Of a stretch of DNA of 64,000 nt, positions 12,011 to 24,600 are shown in pieces. The stretch comes from Orthonyx spaldingii (Eukaryota > Chordata > Aves > Passeriformes > Orthonychidae). The stretch's first letter is position 1; each line of letters starts with the position of its first letter. The notes below the pieces were generated by a model that did no database searches, was not told where the DNA came from, and worked only from the letters and a program-made list of their open reading frames with translations. Position numbers and translations under genes: made by a program. The DNA is taken from positions 1,714,552 to 1,778,551 of the forward strand of contig VZTJ01004171.1 in assembly GCA_013397795.1 (NCBI GenBank). Reading direction: 5' to 3'.

Positions 12011-15000
12011 GAGAAACGCAGACGAATTTAAGATGCGATCGCAGCCCTGGGTTACAGCGCTCCCGACAGCAGCGCACGTGAGTTGTGGACACCGGAAAGC
12101 CAAAGTACCATCCACTGATAAGACAGCAAACAAATACAAATAGTTCTGAAATATTTTATCAAGAGACTGAATCCTATTTCTAAAACTAAACCATTTTCCC
12201 AGGAAGAGTAAAGGTGAAGAACCTCACTCAAGTCAATAGTTAGCCCACACACCCCAACACTACTTTTTACAGAAGGCAAATTCCAAAGGTGGAAACAAAA
12301 ACTCTTCCTTTCCTGAGAAAGGAGGGAGGGAAGGAGAGAGAAAAAAAATCTCACTTCCAGTCTTGCTTAATAAGTCACCAGAGCTTCTGAGCTGAGTACA
12401 GGAGAAAGTAAGACCTTGGCACAACCAGGGGTGGGAAGGCAGGAGCAGCAGGACAAAATCATGTCTTACCTGAGTGTATAGTGCCTCACCTGTGCTATTG
12501 CCTCTGCTCAGGGGTTGGGAGGCGGGAACCAGAGGAAGAATGGGAGACCAGGTGGTCTCCCAGGCCTGGAGCCCAGGCCCATGATCGATGAGGTTACACC
12601 ATTCCTGCTCACAGTTCTGCAGCCAGAAATCTGACCTACTGGTCTGGCATGAGAGCCTGCTTGAGTCACCTCAATTAAAAAAAAATATTAGAACAAAAGG
12701 AAAATTTAAGGAATGCAAATGCCAGAACCCAGTCACTTAAGCTGAAAATTCACTGAGTGAAAAGAGTTCAACAGCAGTAAAAGGCAATTCCCATCACAGT
12801 ACACATCTCTGCTTGGCAGGGTTAGCAGCAGCTGGAGAGGACACGCTCAGCTTTGAGCCAGCATGGACATTCCTCGAGAGTGTCAGGTCACCCCTGAGGT
12901 CATCAGCGAGGAAGCGCTTTGCTGCTTGGACTGTAACTGCTTGTGCTGGAGCCAAAGGGACTTGTTTTCATTGCTGCCAGTCATGAGCACAAATGTTCGC
13001 TCGAAAAGACGGAAAGAGCAAGCCAAACAAGAGACTTGCATAATGGCATTGTATTAAAAAAGTCAGAACCCAAACAGGACAGCAGAGGACCTGGGAGCCA
13101 GTCCGGATGTGAAGTTAAAACTTTTCGCTTTTCCTCACCCTGTGGGTTTATTCTCCCCGAGCTTTTCTAAAACATGTTAGCAAATTAATTTTAAGTTTTT
13201 AGCTGATTTTTTTCACCTAAACATGTAACACTCAACATGCAAATATTTTGCCCACATGGCTAAAATTAATCTGAGTTATAAACAACTGAAAACAGGTCTT
13301 TACATAGGAAGTATTAGGCAACTTTAATAATAGGTAGATCAAGCAGCCCCACCTATAATAAACAACAAGTGCACCTCCCTAGAACAGATAGCATTTAGAT
13401 GAGTTGGTATACTACAAAACTAATTCATATTGTTAATTTTTTAAGATTTCTAGTTAATGAAATGCTCCAGACAGTTTTCAAGATGACTACTTTTTTTTAA
13501 GGCATTTTTTTTCTTATGAGAAGGAAAAAAACACCTTGTCTTTTGTAAACTCCGCTTTTCTTCAGAGCACAAAGAGCTTCTAATTCTTTAGGCTGAACAC
13601 AAATTTAATGACCATAGAGATCTAATGGAAACAAAGCAATTTATAACACCTGAAAAAAGGTGTCATCATCTTCATTACAAGCCCTCAATTCTACAGTTTG
13701 AACAAAGGCAGGAGAGAAAGCTAATTGTGACACTCCTGTCACATTAAAATCAAGTTCTATTTGGTTTCAAAATTAAGCACTCTGTTAGTTAAACTCTCAA
13801 AACAAAACCCTGCAATTAATTACCACCATCACATAAAACTAGCATGATGCATACGCATATGTAAGAAAGGTAAATCAAAACTGAACCAGCCACACTAGTT
13901 TTTAGCATTATTTAACTCTTTAAGTGCTTGAATTTACAGCCCTTAGTATTCTTTAAAAGGCAGCAATATGTATAATTATTTAATTAGCACAGTAGGACAC
14001 ACCATTTGTTAAGTACTAGGAATATATTGCTGATAGCTGAGCTGCTCCTTACTGAACCAATGGATTCATGATGCCATAAACAGCAAGAACAGGGAAAACC
14101 TGAACTAAAAAGTTGTTTCGGGTTTATTCTGTTCTATATCTGATCTCTGCACTTAATTAAGAAATCTTATCAGACAGCCACACTGGGACCCATCTCCCTC
14201 CTACCAACCAATGTTACAAGGGATCTCTGCAAAGATTCTCCTCATCTCTCTTTCTGCTCCTCCTGGAATATCAAATACTCCCTTTCTTCCAGCAGCTATT
14301 CTCTTTAAAACAGATTCTCATAAAGACATGAGACAGGGTGTATTTGCTCAGAAAACAGAGTTCTGCTCACCTACAGCCATTATACAAAGTTGAATGCTCA
14401 CTTTATGCTGAGAACAAGTACTTCACAGAAACACACCACCAAGAGCAGGCAGCACAGAATTGTTGCTGCTCCTGCTCCCTTCTTAGGCTTTTTTTTTTTC
14501 TTTAGGAAGGCGCTGAAGTGTAAAAGGCAATGCCTCTGTGCCAGAGCTCTCAGCTGTAGGAAACAAAGGATTTGCAAACCACAGACTGAGCTTTTGAGGC
14601 CAAGGCCACTGCAGCGCAACGTTCACACACTGCTGCTCTGCTCCTCAGTGCAGGGACCCTGATGAAAACAGCAGCACATCACTTTCCCTTTCCACTGCTT
14701 CTCCATCAATTTATTCCCCTCTTCTCCAAGGCAGGCACAAGCCATCCTACTTGCTACTCCTATGCTACAGGGTAAGTTACTTCCTTCACTCACTTCAAAT
14801 TATTGTCATGATGACAAAAGCATGGAAACACCCTCCATCTCCCTGGGCATTTGGCTTCCACATAAGACTCGTGGAAATGAAGAGGAAGGACCTTGGTGAA
14901 AATAGGTGTAGAGAGGTGAACAAGAACGCTGTCACAGACAGAGACCTCTGTTTTCTATGTATCCCTAGCTTTAATACCAGAGCAATTGGAAAGAACACAA

Positions 15001-17040
15001 AGATGTCAAAGACCGACTGACAAGTAATAAGAAATGGGAGAAATATAAACCAAGCAACAGTCAAATCCTCTGTAGATCTTCTAATTAAAAAAAACCCCTT
15101 TCAATTTGGCACAACTTAGCTACCAGTAGCTGGGTAAGTTTAGGGTGGCAGCTACCACAAAATATGATAACATTCATGACTAATAAAAAATTTTTTGTGA
15201 CTAGTACAACCCTACATCAAGCATACAACATGGAAAAGATAACCAGACTGAAAAAACCTCCCCAAACCGAAATATAATTGCAGATCAGGAATGCTAAATA
15301 ATTACAATACCTTACACTTCTTGTAACACCACAACAAGGAACAAGAGCAGATAAGCAAAGCATAGAAACCAAATATGCCCCCCATTCAGTTCAAAACAGA
15401 GTTGAGGGGAACATATAGCTTTCTTTTCACATTACTTTGATAATTTTTGAAAGGACAGACTAGAGATAAGATTCCTGGGAAAATCAGTTGAGAGAAGATA
15501 CTGAAAAAAAAGCTGTTAATCTAATGATGCTGGTGTGTTACTGTACTCTGTGTAGATCTTTCCAAATAAAAATATGGATACATTTTGTAACCGAAAGAAT
15601 TTTTTGTAAGGGGCTTGTCAAAACATGAAGTAGGCCAAAGAGCACTTTTAGAGCAAAAAAAGCAGTTTGTAGAATTCAGATGAACAAAGTAACAGGAGCA
15701 ACAAGTTTCAAATAAGCCAGGGGTACAGATAACTTATACTATGGTCACTGAGAATCAAAAGAGCTCCCCAAGCCTTTGGTACAGCAGCTACAACAGCGTA
15801 TCTGAAAGTGTTACTAATTGCTTTAAATTCTTTGTCCTAAGAAACCTCACACAACACTGTAAGCATTAATGTAACAATTCGTTGAGAGATGAAATCTTTC
15901 ACACACAAGTCTCTACTAGATGGGTATGGCCTCCTCTACAAACAATAAAAACACCCCCGTCCTAACAAGTGTCCACCTAGATAAAGGCCACATTACAACC
16001 TTAAGATATTTATAAAGCTTTTTTGCAAGCATTAGAAAGCTTGACAAACATAATTATTTCCCATTGGAAACTTTGGAAGTGTCTTTTCTCTTGCAATCTC
16101 TTGATACAAGATTCTAAATTTGGTTAGATCTAAAAAGCTAATTTTAAATATAAGATATGAACTTGAATTATTTCATAAGCACATATATTTGACTGGTGAC
16201 AAAGCAAGAAAGTTACAGTACTACAGCAGGCTATCAGTTTAATAACCTATTAATCAGCTGAATAAAGAACCCTCCTCACTGAGGCTACCCATTAGAACAA
16301 TTGCTTTGCTGAGCAAAATGAAAGTAATTCTTCCTTCCCCCTGGTATTAAACAATACACAGACAGGTTTTAGCAAGTAATCTTTTTGGTCCAACTTTTTT
16401 TTTCCAGATGAAGAGGCTCCAGCAGTTTTAAGCCATTGCAAAAGTTTTGAGGATTACACAATACCACATGGTTCAGTCTTTCATAAGGCAACTGCAGATT
16501 CAAGTTCACTCTTACCTTTTCTGACACATCAGTTCCTTGTGAGCATCAGATATCCTACAGGAGACACGTGAATCTGAGGGAGAAACCAAGAGCACATGTT
16601 CCTTATGTACCCTTTTCCTGCCGTGTTCTGAAAGCTGGTACTTCAGTTGTGGTCAGTGGGTTTGCATTCTTCATCCCTGCAATAATGCATCTCCTGGCTC
16701 AACCCTACAGTCACACAGCTCCTGTTCCTTGCACCATCACACCACACACATGCCAGGATTCAGAGACAGTGGAAGGCAATGGCTTCATACGAATTGTAAA
16801 TGAAATTAAATTTCCTTAAAAAGTTCAAGTCAAGAACCACATATATTGAAAGATTTGTTTCACTATGGATTTACTTCCAGTTGAACCTGCACATTACTAA
16901 ATCAGCATCATCACCTAGCACTGCTTTATAAGATATTCTTGGGCAGGGGTGACAACTCACAAAAACAGGACTAAGCTTTCACTGCAGAAACTCCCTTCTA
17001 CTTTTAACCATCACAAGTCAAGAAAGTTTGACTGCAAACA
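12011..17040. other. FHDC1-ARFIP1 intergenic region
   Basis: AT-rich sequence between the FHDC1 CpG island and the probable ARFIP1 polyadenylation site. It contains copy 1 of the duplicated 0.8-kb block (14014-14819). Apart from that I recognise no gene or RNA; the open frames are short and anonymous. Because ARFIP1 and FHDC1 run in tandem on the minus strand, this is where ARFIP1 should terminate and FHDC1 enhancers could lie. Confidence 0.6.
14014..14819 (+). repeat. Direct repeat, copy 1 (about 806 bp, intergenic)
   Basis: This block recurs in the same orientation at 23054-23849. Shared sequence starts at TACTAGGAA and ends at ATGACAAAA; the flanks differ. Over the right-hand 745 bases I count about eight differences, roughly 99% identity. 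The first 60 bases are clearly more diverged and include a 10-base indel. I find no terminal inverted repeats, LTR-type ends or target-site duplication, so the nature of the unit is unknown. Confidence 0.95.
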
Positions 17041-18464
17041 CGTTTAATATGAATACAAAATTCACATAGGATATACATTCTAGTGAACATAACTGAACTA
17101 TTACAAGAGATTCTGACAGAACAAAAACATAAAGAAGGCTCTGTCAGGCCAAGAATTTAATGAGGAATGATTAAAAAGTTTGATTTACAGTTACATTACA
17201 GTTGTGTTAAGCACTGAAAACTTTAAGAATGTCAGCTGAAAGGCGTTTGAACATACAGTACGTGAATCATACAATCCACACCATTGTAAATAACATATTT
17301 GAAGTATTCCATTTTACTTAACATAACATAAAGCAACATAACATGTGCAAATGAGGACTCCAATATATTGAATTTAAAACGTCTATGATAAAATTGACAT
17401 ATATTTTACATTTAAGGACTACAGAAATAATGGAGAAATTAAAAATGTGTCCTCCATGTTACTCCCATTACTGAAGTATGCTTTTCAATTAAACAGAAAA
17501 TCATACTGGCCCGATTTCCTCTCAAAATCACACCTGTCCATGAAGTTTAACTAAAGCTTTAACTTGCTCTAAGTGTACAATGACACAGCATTTACACAGT
17601 CTTCTTCCCCTTGTTGGGAACTGACAAACTATTACGTGAAAGGGTTCTTAGATTATGTACACTGGTGGAAAATATTATCTTATAAAAAGGCACATACCTG
17701 TGATTTAAGGCTAGTACGGTATTTGTTTCATAGAGAAAGAAACATTTTAAATGAAATTAGTACATTTCATGGTTGGCCTCACTCAGCAAACCACTTGGTG
17801 CAAAGCAAAAATGTGTGCTCAGAAGCCTCAGACTGACAGTGATTCTTGCTTTAGTGTTTTTTTTAACCCTTTGATGAAAAGGTACATATTTTAAAAAGAC
17901 ATTTGCTGCAATTACACTTGTCAATAAGACATCTGCTACCGTTGTCTTATATGCAGATCTCATATATAGACCTTATATTATTCATCTGCAAAATATTCTT
18001 TTAACTTTCTTCTTTTTTTTAAAAGTCATATGAAAATTACTAAAGATGTTTTCTATATTCATCTATAAAATACCAGATGTTGGTACAAATGATGTAAACC
18101 TCCATTTGGAAATATTTTGACTAGCCACCAAAATGACCAGAAATCACAAGCATCATTTGTCAGTGCAAATCTATAATAGTTTTGTTTCCCCTCCCTCTTT
18201 TCCTCCCCCATCCCAGTTACAGAAATAACCACCAACCTTTACATACAAAAGGAGTGCTCAATGTTTGAAATTACAGAAATTACGTTTGGTTACCTTAAAG
18301 TCACCCACTTTCCTATCAAATTCAGTTTTACAGTATTATAAAAGGAGAAAAAATTTAAAGCTGTCCATTCAAGAATCACTACAACAGTCCTTCAACCCCA
18401 ACCCTTAATTATTCTCAGATTTAAAGATTTTTAGGTTAACATTGGGTCCTCTTCTATGATCTGA
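17040..18464 (-). other. ARFIP1: Likely ARFIP1 3' UTR
   Basis: The DNA directly downstream of the ARFIP1 stop codon carries no further coding exon. The best polyadenylation signals on the minus strand that I found are ATTAAA at 17043-17048 and another near 17158-17163; I saw no AATAAA in this stretch. The right edge (stop codon) is firm, the left edge is a guess. Confidence 0.4.
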
Positions 18465-18620
18465 TTACTGTTCTTCAAGCCAGGACGGTGCATCTGCTCC
18501 AGGAGTTTTCAATTTGATGTGGAACTGTTTAAGTGTCTGTTCAAGCTGCTTTTGATTGCCAGCAAAGTATGCCGCAATGGCATTATGGAACAGAACAAGC
18601 TGATTGTGCAATACCTTCAC
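18465..18620 (-). CDS. ARFIP1: ARFIP1 coding exon 8 (C-terminus and stop)
   Basis: Encodes residues 324-374, from VKVLHNQLVLFHNA through AYFAGNQKQLEQTLKQFH to the C-terminal SWLEEQ and TAA (18465-18467). This is the last long helix of the BAR domain and its tail. The acceptor is a TTGCCTGCAG just above 18620. The terminal WLEEQ is shared with arfaptin-2. Confidence 0.97.
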   Translation of the reverse strand: MKVLHNQLVLFHNAIAAYFAGNQKQLEQTLKQFHIKLKTPGADAPSWLEEQ

Positions 18621-21600
18621 CTGCAGGCAAGGAGAGAGACATTAAGAGAAGGAGGCTGATGTTAACTTCATCACAGGTCAGTTATAAAGAAATAGGTGTA
18701 TTTGAGATGCTTAGACTTCCTATAGATTTATTTAATAAAAGCTTAAAAACACAGACATGAAATGCAATTACAAAATTCTTTAACATTAAAATGATTTAGA
18801 GTACTTATCAAGTATGTTTAACAGTCAATACCAACTCAGCATGCACAGAGCAAACACAATTCACTAAACAGCATAATGTTATCAAACATCAAACACTTGA
18901 TTACAAGTACTTGATGCCTTGAAATTAGATGCCAAACCTCTAAGATACATGCCTGCAGGCCAAATGGACCTCCCTGAAATGGTACATGACCAGGGCATTA
19001 TCCGAGTATACAGTTCATGCATTTGCCCCCCTTGCAGAGAGTTGCTGCTTTCCAGCTCATGTATACCTAAATCAAATTAAACTGATGTCCTTCTCCCAGC
19101 AATATTTCTTGTCCCTCTCCTGTGACACAGGGTTATTTGCAGCACTTTGTCAATACCTTGGCTCTAACATTTGTGCAAAGTAGTCATGAAACACACCTCT
19201 CACAGCAACAACCAAAGCCTGGGGAGAAGAGCACAAGGGTAGCTGGAGGGCACCACTGTTTTTCTCTTCCAGCCTAGTCTATGGTAAGAAGCTACAGCCT
19301 GACTGAGGAAGTCAAAGTTAAGCAAACGTTACGTTTCCATCCTAGCACACCAGGAGACCTGAAGTTGTGAATGGACAGCAGTGTGCTGAAAAGTTTCTCC
19401 TGCAGTTAACCCTGTCCTTTTTGTTCCTGAGTGCACTCTCAGCCCAGCACCACCTTACTCGTGTCAGACCCCAAATCCCCACAGTGGTGGCCCTACTCCC
19501 ACCCTACAAGGTGTTGAGCCCAGCAGCAGGTAGCCAACATAAAAGGGAACACAGGAACAAGGTGACTGACTGAGCCCCAAGGGAAGATGTGGGAGGTAAC
19601 AGATTAAACTTTCTCTACTCAAATTTTAGACCACTGCCTCATCTCTCAGCACAATCCACAAGGGATAGTCTACTTCTGTCATGCTGGGAATCAAAACTGT
19701 CCTTGGACCAGGTTTGGCCTATGCCTACCAGTGGCCCATGCCTGTTTTAACTGGTTATTTGGCTACTGTGCTTCTCTGAAATGCATCCAACTCAATACAG
19801 AAACACCTCATCATCTTCATTTAACAAAAGATCTCCAGTTAAAATGCCCCCATTATATATGGCATGCTATGACACCTGAAGAGTGCAATATTTACTCAGA
19901 AATGTAATAAATATATTTTAAAAAATACCTTGAGAAAAAAGGGCTGAGCATGTGTGTGTGTATCCATGCAGGAATATATAAAAATTCTAGAACAAAGTTA
20001 AAATTTCTGATTATATAACTTTCTTTTTACACTGAATAGTAGACTCATGTCAAAAATTAAGTGATGACCTCTTCTTTGCTGGCCCAAATTTTCATCTAAG
20101 TTGCTCTAACAATTTGAAAACTGGCATCCCTAGGTTTTCTCCCTATGTTTCCCCTAATAATTCAGGCTAATTTATGCAAATACATGCCAAAGAATAGGCT
20201 TTTTGCCTCATTAACAGGTAAAATGATACATTATTCCACCAAACAGCTCTCCAAGAAAATACATGAGAAGTGTGAATGGTTAGAAAGGAATTCCCCATCA
20301 TACCTTGAGGCAATTTCTTTTCCTTTTACAATGGAATTTACAGAATTTATCACATACAGACATTTTAACATCTAGGAGATATAGGATTTAGCTAACTACA
20401 CTTGTTCAAACACAGTTCAAACTCTTTTTTGAGTCATAAGAGATGGCTGCTTCTTCAGTTTGTGTGGGTAGACAGGTATATAAACATACGGATTTTTCAT
20501 CTCTAAAAACGTAAATTCCCAAAATATTACACTTTACAAGTGGAAAATGTCACAACAACATGAAGGGTTTGCTTTTAAAAGTTGAGATAGAAAGCACAGC
20601 ACTTTTCTTGTGCAGATTCTTTCATCACTGACATGCAAGACTTCATGCAATCCAAGCCAGGAATTCTACAGAGAAGTACACTCACTGTTATAGCATATTA
20701 TTAAAATGCTACAAGAGTTTTACTTATATAGTTTATAGAACTCAAATAAAACAGGGGTAACAAACATCCCCTCCCAGCCCAAGTTCATCATTCTGAGACT
20801 AAATTTGGTTCTTTGTTAGAGTAGCTTTTAACATAAACCTTCTGTGAACTGCCCCAAAATCTTCTGACAATTTTAAAAACTCAGTCAGGTCTAGGCTCAA
20901 GTATGTGCATGCACACACACACACAGGAATTGACAGTGTAGAGGTAGATAATTTGGACTGAAAAAAAATGTTTTGTTTTGAAGGGATTTTTTGAACTACC
21001 AGAAGTACCTCACTGTATGAGGCTCTATCCCCCTAGATCACTGTGGTATAAATTCTGTGATTGTTATCTATCAAACTGGTTGCAGAGGTTCAAGGTGTTA
21101 CAACTTCTGCTCTCCTTCTTTAGAAGCTGATTGGTAAGTGAATCCCAAAAATGATGGTGAGATCTTCTTTTCCATAGCTTCATTCAAGTAACTTTAAGTT
21201 TTTCTAGAAAAAGACCACTTAAACTGTCTGACACCGTAGAAAGAAACTCTACTATGAAGCAGCAGCCAGCAAAGAGAAAAAAGCTGTAAGACCTCAAAAC
21301 GCCTGATGTCCACAGCAAAACCACCTGCAATCACAGCTAAGAATGGGACAGCAAGTATTCACTTAAAACCAAGTTCAAATTGACCCACTTCTCCCATGAA
21401 AGAATCTCACTCCAACTTGGGAATGGGAAAGTATCTTACCCACTCCCATATCCAGTCACTGATTCCAACTTCCACACTGTTATTTTACCTTAGCCCTCTG
21501 CTGGCAAAATATTCATGCAGATATGCAGTCAATTGGATCAGGGAACAGATCTAGATTAAAACTAAGCAGACAACAACGTATCTGCTTCAACCTGGATCAG

Positions 21601-24600
21601 TTCCCCAATCTGATTCTCTACACCACTGCAAAAACACTTTTACAAACACTAGAGAGAAGGCAATGGGGGGAGGGAATGAAGGGATCACTTTTTTTTTGCA
21701 GTAAAGCCTTGAAACGATTGTCAGATTACAACACTAAAGGCCAACTCTTGATCACCAAGCTGTAGCACCGAATCCAGGAAAGGAGTGTTTGAAGATTTGC
21801 CTTTCAATCAAAGAATGCTAATGGTATGTTGCTAAAATACAGCTAAAATACAAGTTCCAATGTATGACTAACATGCCTGTCAAAAAGCCATGGTGCTTTA
21901 CAGCTGAACAAGAGTTAAAACCTGTGTTCCTTGTTAATTAAATACATATACCTATTTGTTCCTAATTATAAGCAGAGTAAGCACTCCATAATACAATTGG
22001 CAAACATATCTCCAAACAAAACTGAACATTGTGGATAAGCCAGACACATCCGACACAGAAGACTTAAGTGTCATATATGGAAGATACTATACATTGGATT
22101 TGACTTTTCACATGGATACTCTTAACATTTCAGTTCTTTTAAAATATTGTCCTCTTTCCCACCTCCCTCTGAACATTGTATTTTCTGTGGCACAGTAAGT
22201 GCATATTTCTTTACACCCTCCTCATTCAGCCTGTTTCAGCCATCTCAACAACCAAAAAGACAACACCCCTTCAAGTCTTTCTGTGAGTCCGTACTTCCTC
22301 ACAACCACCATAATCCTTTCTCCTTAATTTGAAGGTACTTAGTCCAAAACAGTTTCACCATCTGGGTCTCCACTGGACTGCAGACTGCTTTCATTTGTAG
22401 AAGCAAGCATTTTAGAATCAAACTCCTGAAGTGCAGTCAATTTCTTTTTCTAGGTAGAATGGCATGTGACATTTCTCAAGTTCATCCAAGATTAACAGGT
22501 TTTTTTTTCTCAAAAGGACAACACCTTCTAAAACTGTTTTCAGAAATTACAGAAATCTTTGAGCTAAGAACAGGACATCATCCTTAGTTAAAAAAAATAA
22601 CTATTTGTAAGATACAGATTTTGAATGCAACTTTTCTTATAGTCATTAGCAAATGCCACAAACTTCTCCAGAACTCTGCCAGCTGAGGATAGCACCAATA
22701 AAACTTTGTATCAACATTAAGAAAAATGAGTTCTAACTTCAGGATCAAATGCTGTGATAAAAGTCAATAGAAATCTTGTGTATCTTGGTTTTACAGACAG
22801 AAACTTGCAATTCCAGCTTTACTGTAATGCAGTTCTCTGAACCTCTGAGGGCTTTTAAAAGAAATATTAGCATATGAACCCAGGGGAACAGGCACAAAGA
22901 GACTGCAACCATGTGATGTCTTTTCCCCATATAGGGAAGAGCTATATAGGGCCATCTAGATTATGGGTTCTTTGGTGACATTTGCAGCAACAGAGACCAA
23001 CTGGAGCCCACCAGCCAGTTCAACTGGCTTTAGAGGTTCTTTGCAGCACCCTTTACTAGGAACACACTGCTGATAGCTCAACTGCACCAACGGATTCATG
23101 ATGCCATAAACAGCAAGAACAGGGAAAACCTGAACTAAAAAGTTGTTTCGGGTTTATTCTGTTCTATATCTGATCTCTGCACTTAATTAAGAAATCTTAT
23201 CAGACAGCCACACTGGGACCCATCTCCCTCCTACCAACCAATGTTACAAGGGATCTCTGCAAAGATTCTCCTCATCTCCTTTCTGCTCCTCCTGGAATAT
23301 CAAATACTCCCTTTCTTCCAGCAGCTATTCTCTTTAGAACGGATTCTCATAAAGACATGAGACAGGGTGCATTTGCTCAGAAAACAAAGTTCTGTTCACC
23401 TACAGCCATTATACAAAGTTGAATGCTCACTTTATGCTGAGAACAAGTACTTCACAGAAACACACCACCAAGAGCAGGCAGCACAGAATTGTTGCTGCTC
23501 CTGCTCCCTTCTTAGGCTTTTTTTTTTTCTTTAGGAAGGCAGCTGAAGTGTAAAAGGCAATGCCTCTGTGCCAGAGCTCTCAGCTGTAGGAAACAAAGGA
23601 TTTGCAAACCACAGACTGAGCTTTTGAGGCCAAGGCCACTGCAGCGCAACGTTCACACACTGCTGCTCTGCTCCTCAGTGCAGGGACCCTGATGAAAACA
23701 GCAGCACATCACTTTCCCTTTCCACTGCTTCTCCATCAATTTATTCCCCTCTTCTCCAAGGCAGGCACAAGCCATCCTACTTGCTACTCCTATGCTACAG
23801 GGTAAGTTACTTCCTTCACTCACTTCAAATTATTGTCATGATGACAAAATGTCATCTTACACAATAAACAGAAAAAAATAAAGCTTACCTCAGAAAAGCT
23901 CTCAGCAGATAATTGTATTTAAGCCAATATTTAAGTGTAAAGGAAGTCCCTTCTATAGCTCATTTGGGAACAAAATTACATACAGCCTTTAGTAAATGTT
24001 TTTACATCTCTAGTGTCAAAACTGAGAAGTGTCAACCACTGATAAAAAGGCTTAAGCATGTGAGATCCCCTACTGTATTAATCTAAAAGGCAGGAAGGAA
24101 AAAACAATCTCTTTCAGAAACAATTTGTAGGCTGTGACTGCTAACAGGATGCTTGGTCTAATTCAAGACTGTCACTAGGAAGACAACTTCTTCAGTGTTC
24201 CCTAAACTATCTAATTTAGTTTCAAAAAATGATGGAAACTTGTTTTGTACAAGATGGAAATAAAATGCTTTTGCTCTGAAGCCTTCCTATACATATAAGT
24301 ATAAATAGATCAGTGTGTTATACAGATAATGGAAACCATAAGGAAGCAGGATAAGTCCTATTTTAAACTAATTTGAACTTAAGCATCAGAATTCCTGTAC
24401 AGAGATGAGCGGGAAGGATCAAACAATTTTAAGAGAAATACATTGTAGTGGTAGCAAACAACTTACTAAAAGATGAAAACGAAGTGGGGAAGAGTGGGAA
24501 GACGCCTTCAGGAAACCTGTTTTCAATCTAGCATAGTTTTAAAACTCAGTTCTTAGGAGCATTTTCTAATTTAAGAATCAGTATCAGCATTCCTCCCTCT

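Noticed and set aside
10543..12139. Very long open frames on both strands (up to about 490 codons) across the first CpG island
   Set aside because: They run through undetermined bases and GC-rich sequence that lacks stop codons, overlap each other on both strands and resemble no protein. This is the usual artefact of a CpG island.
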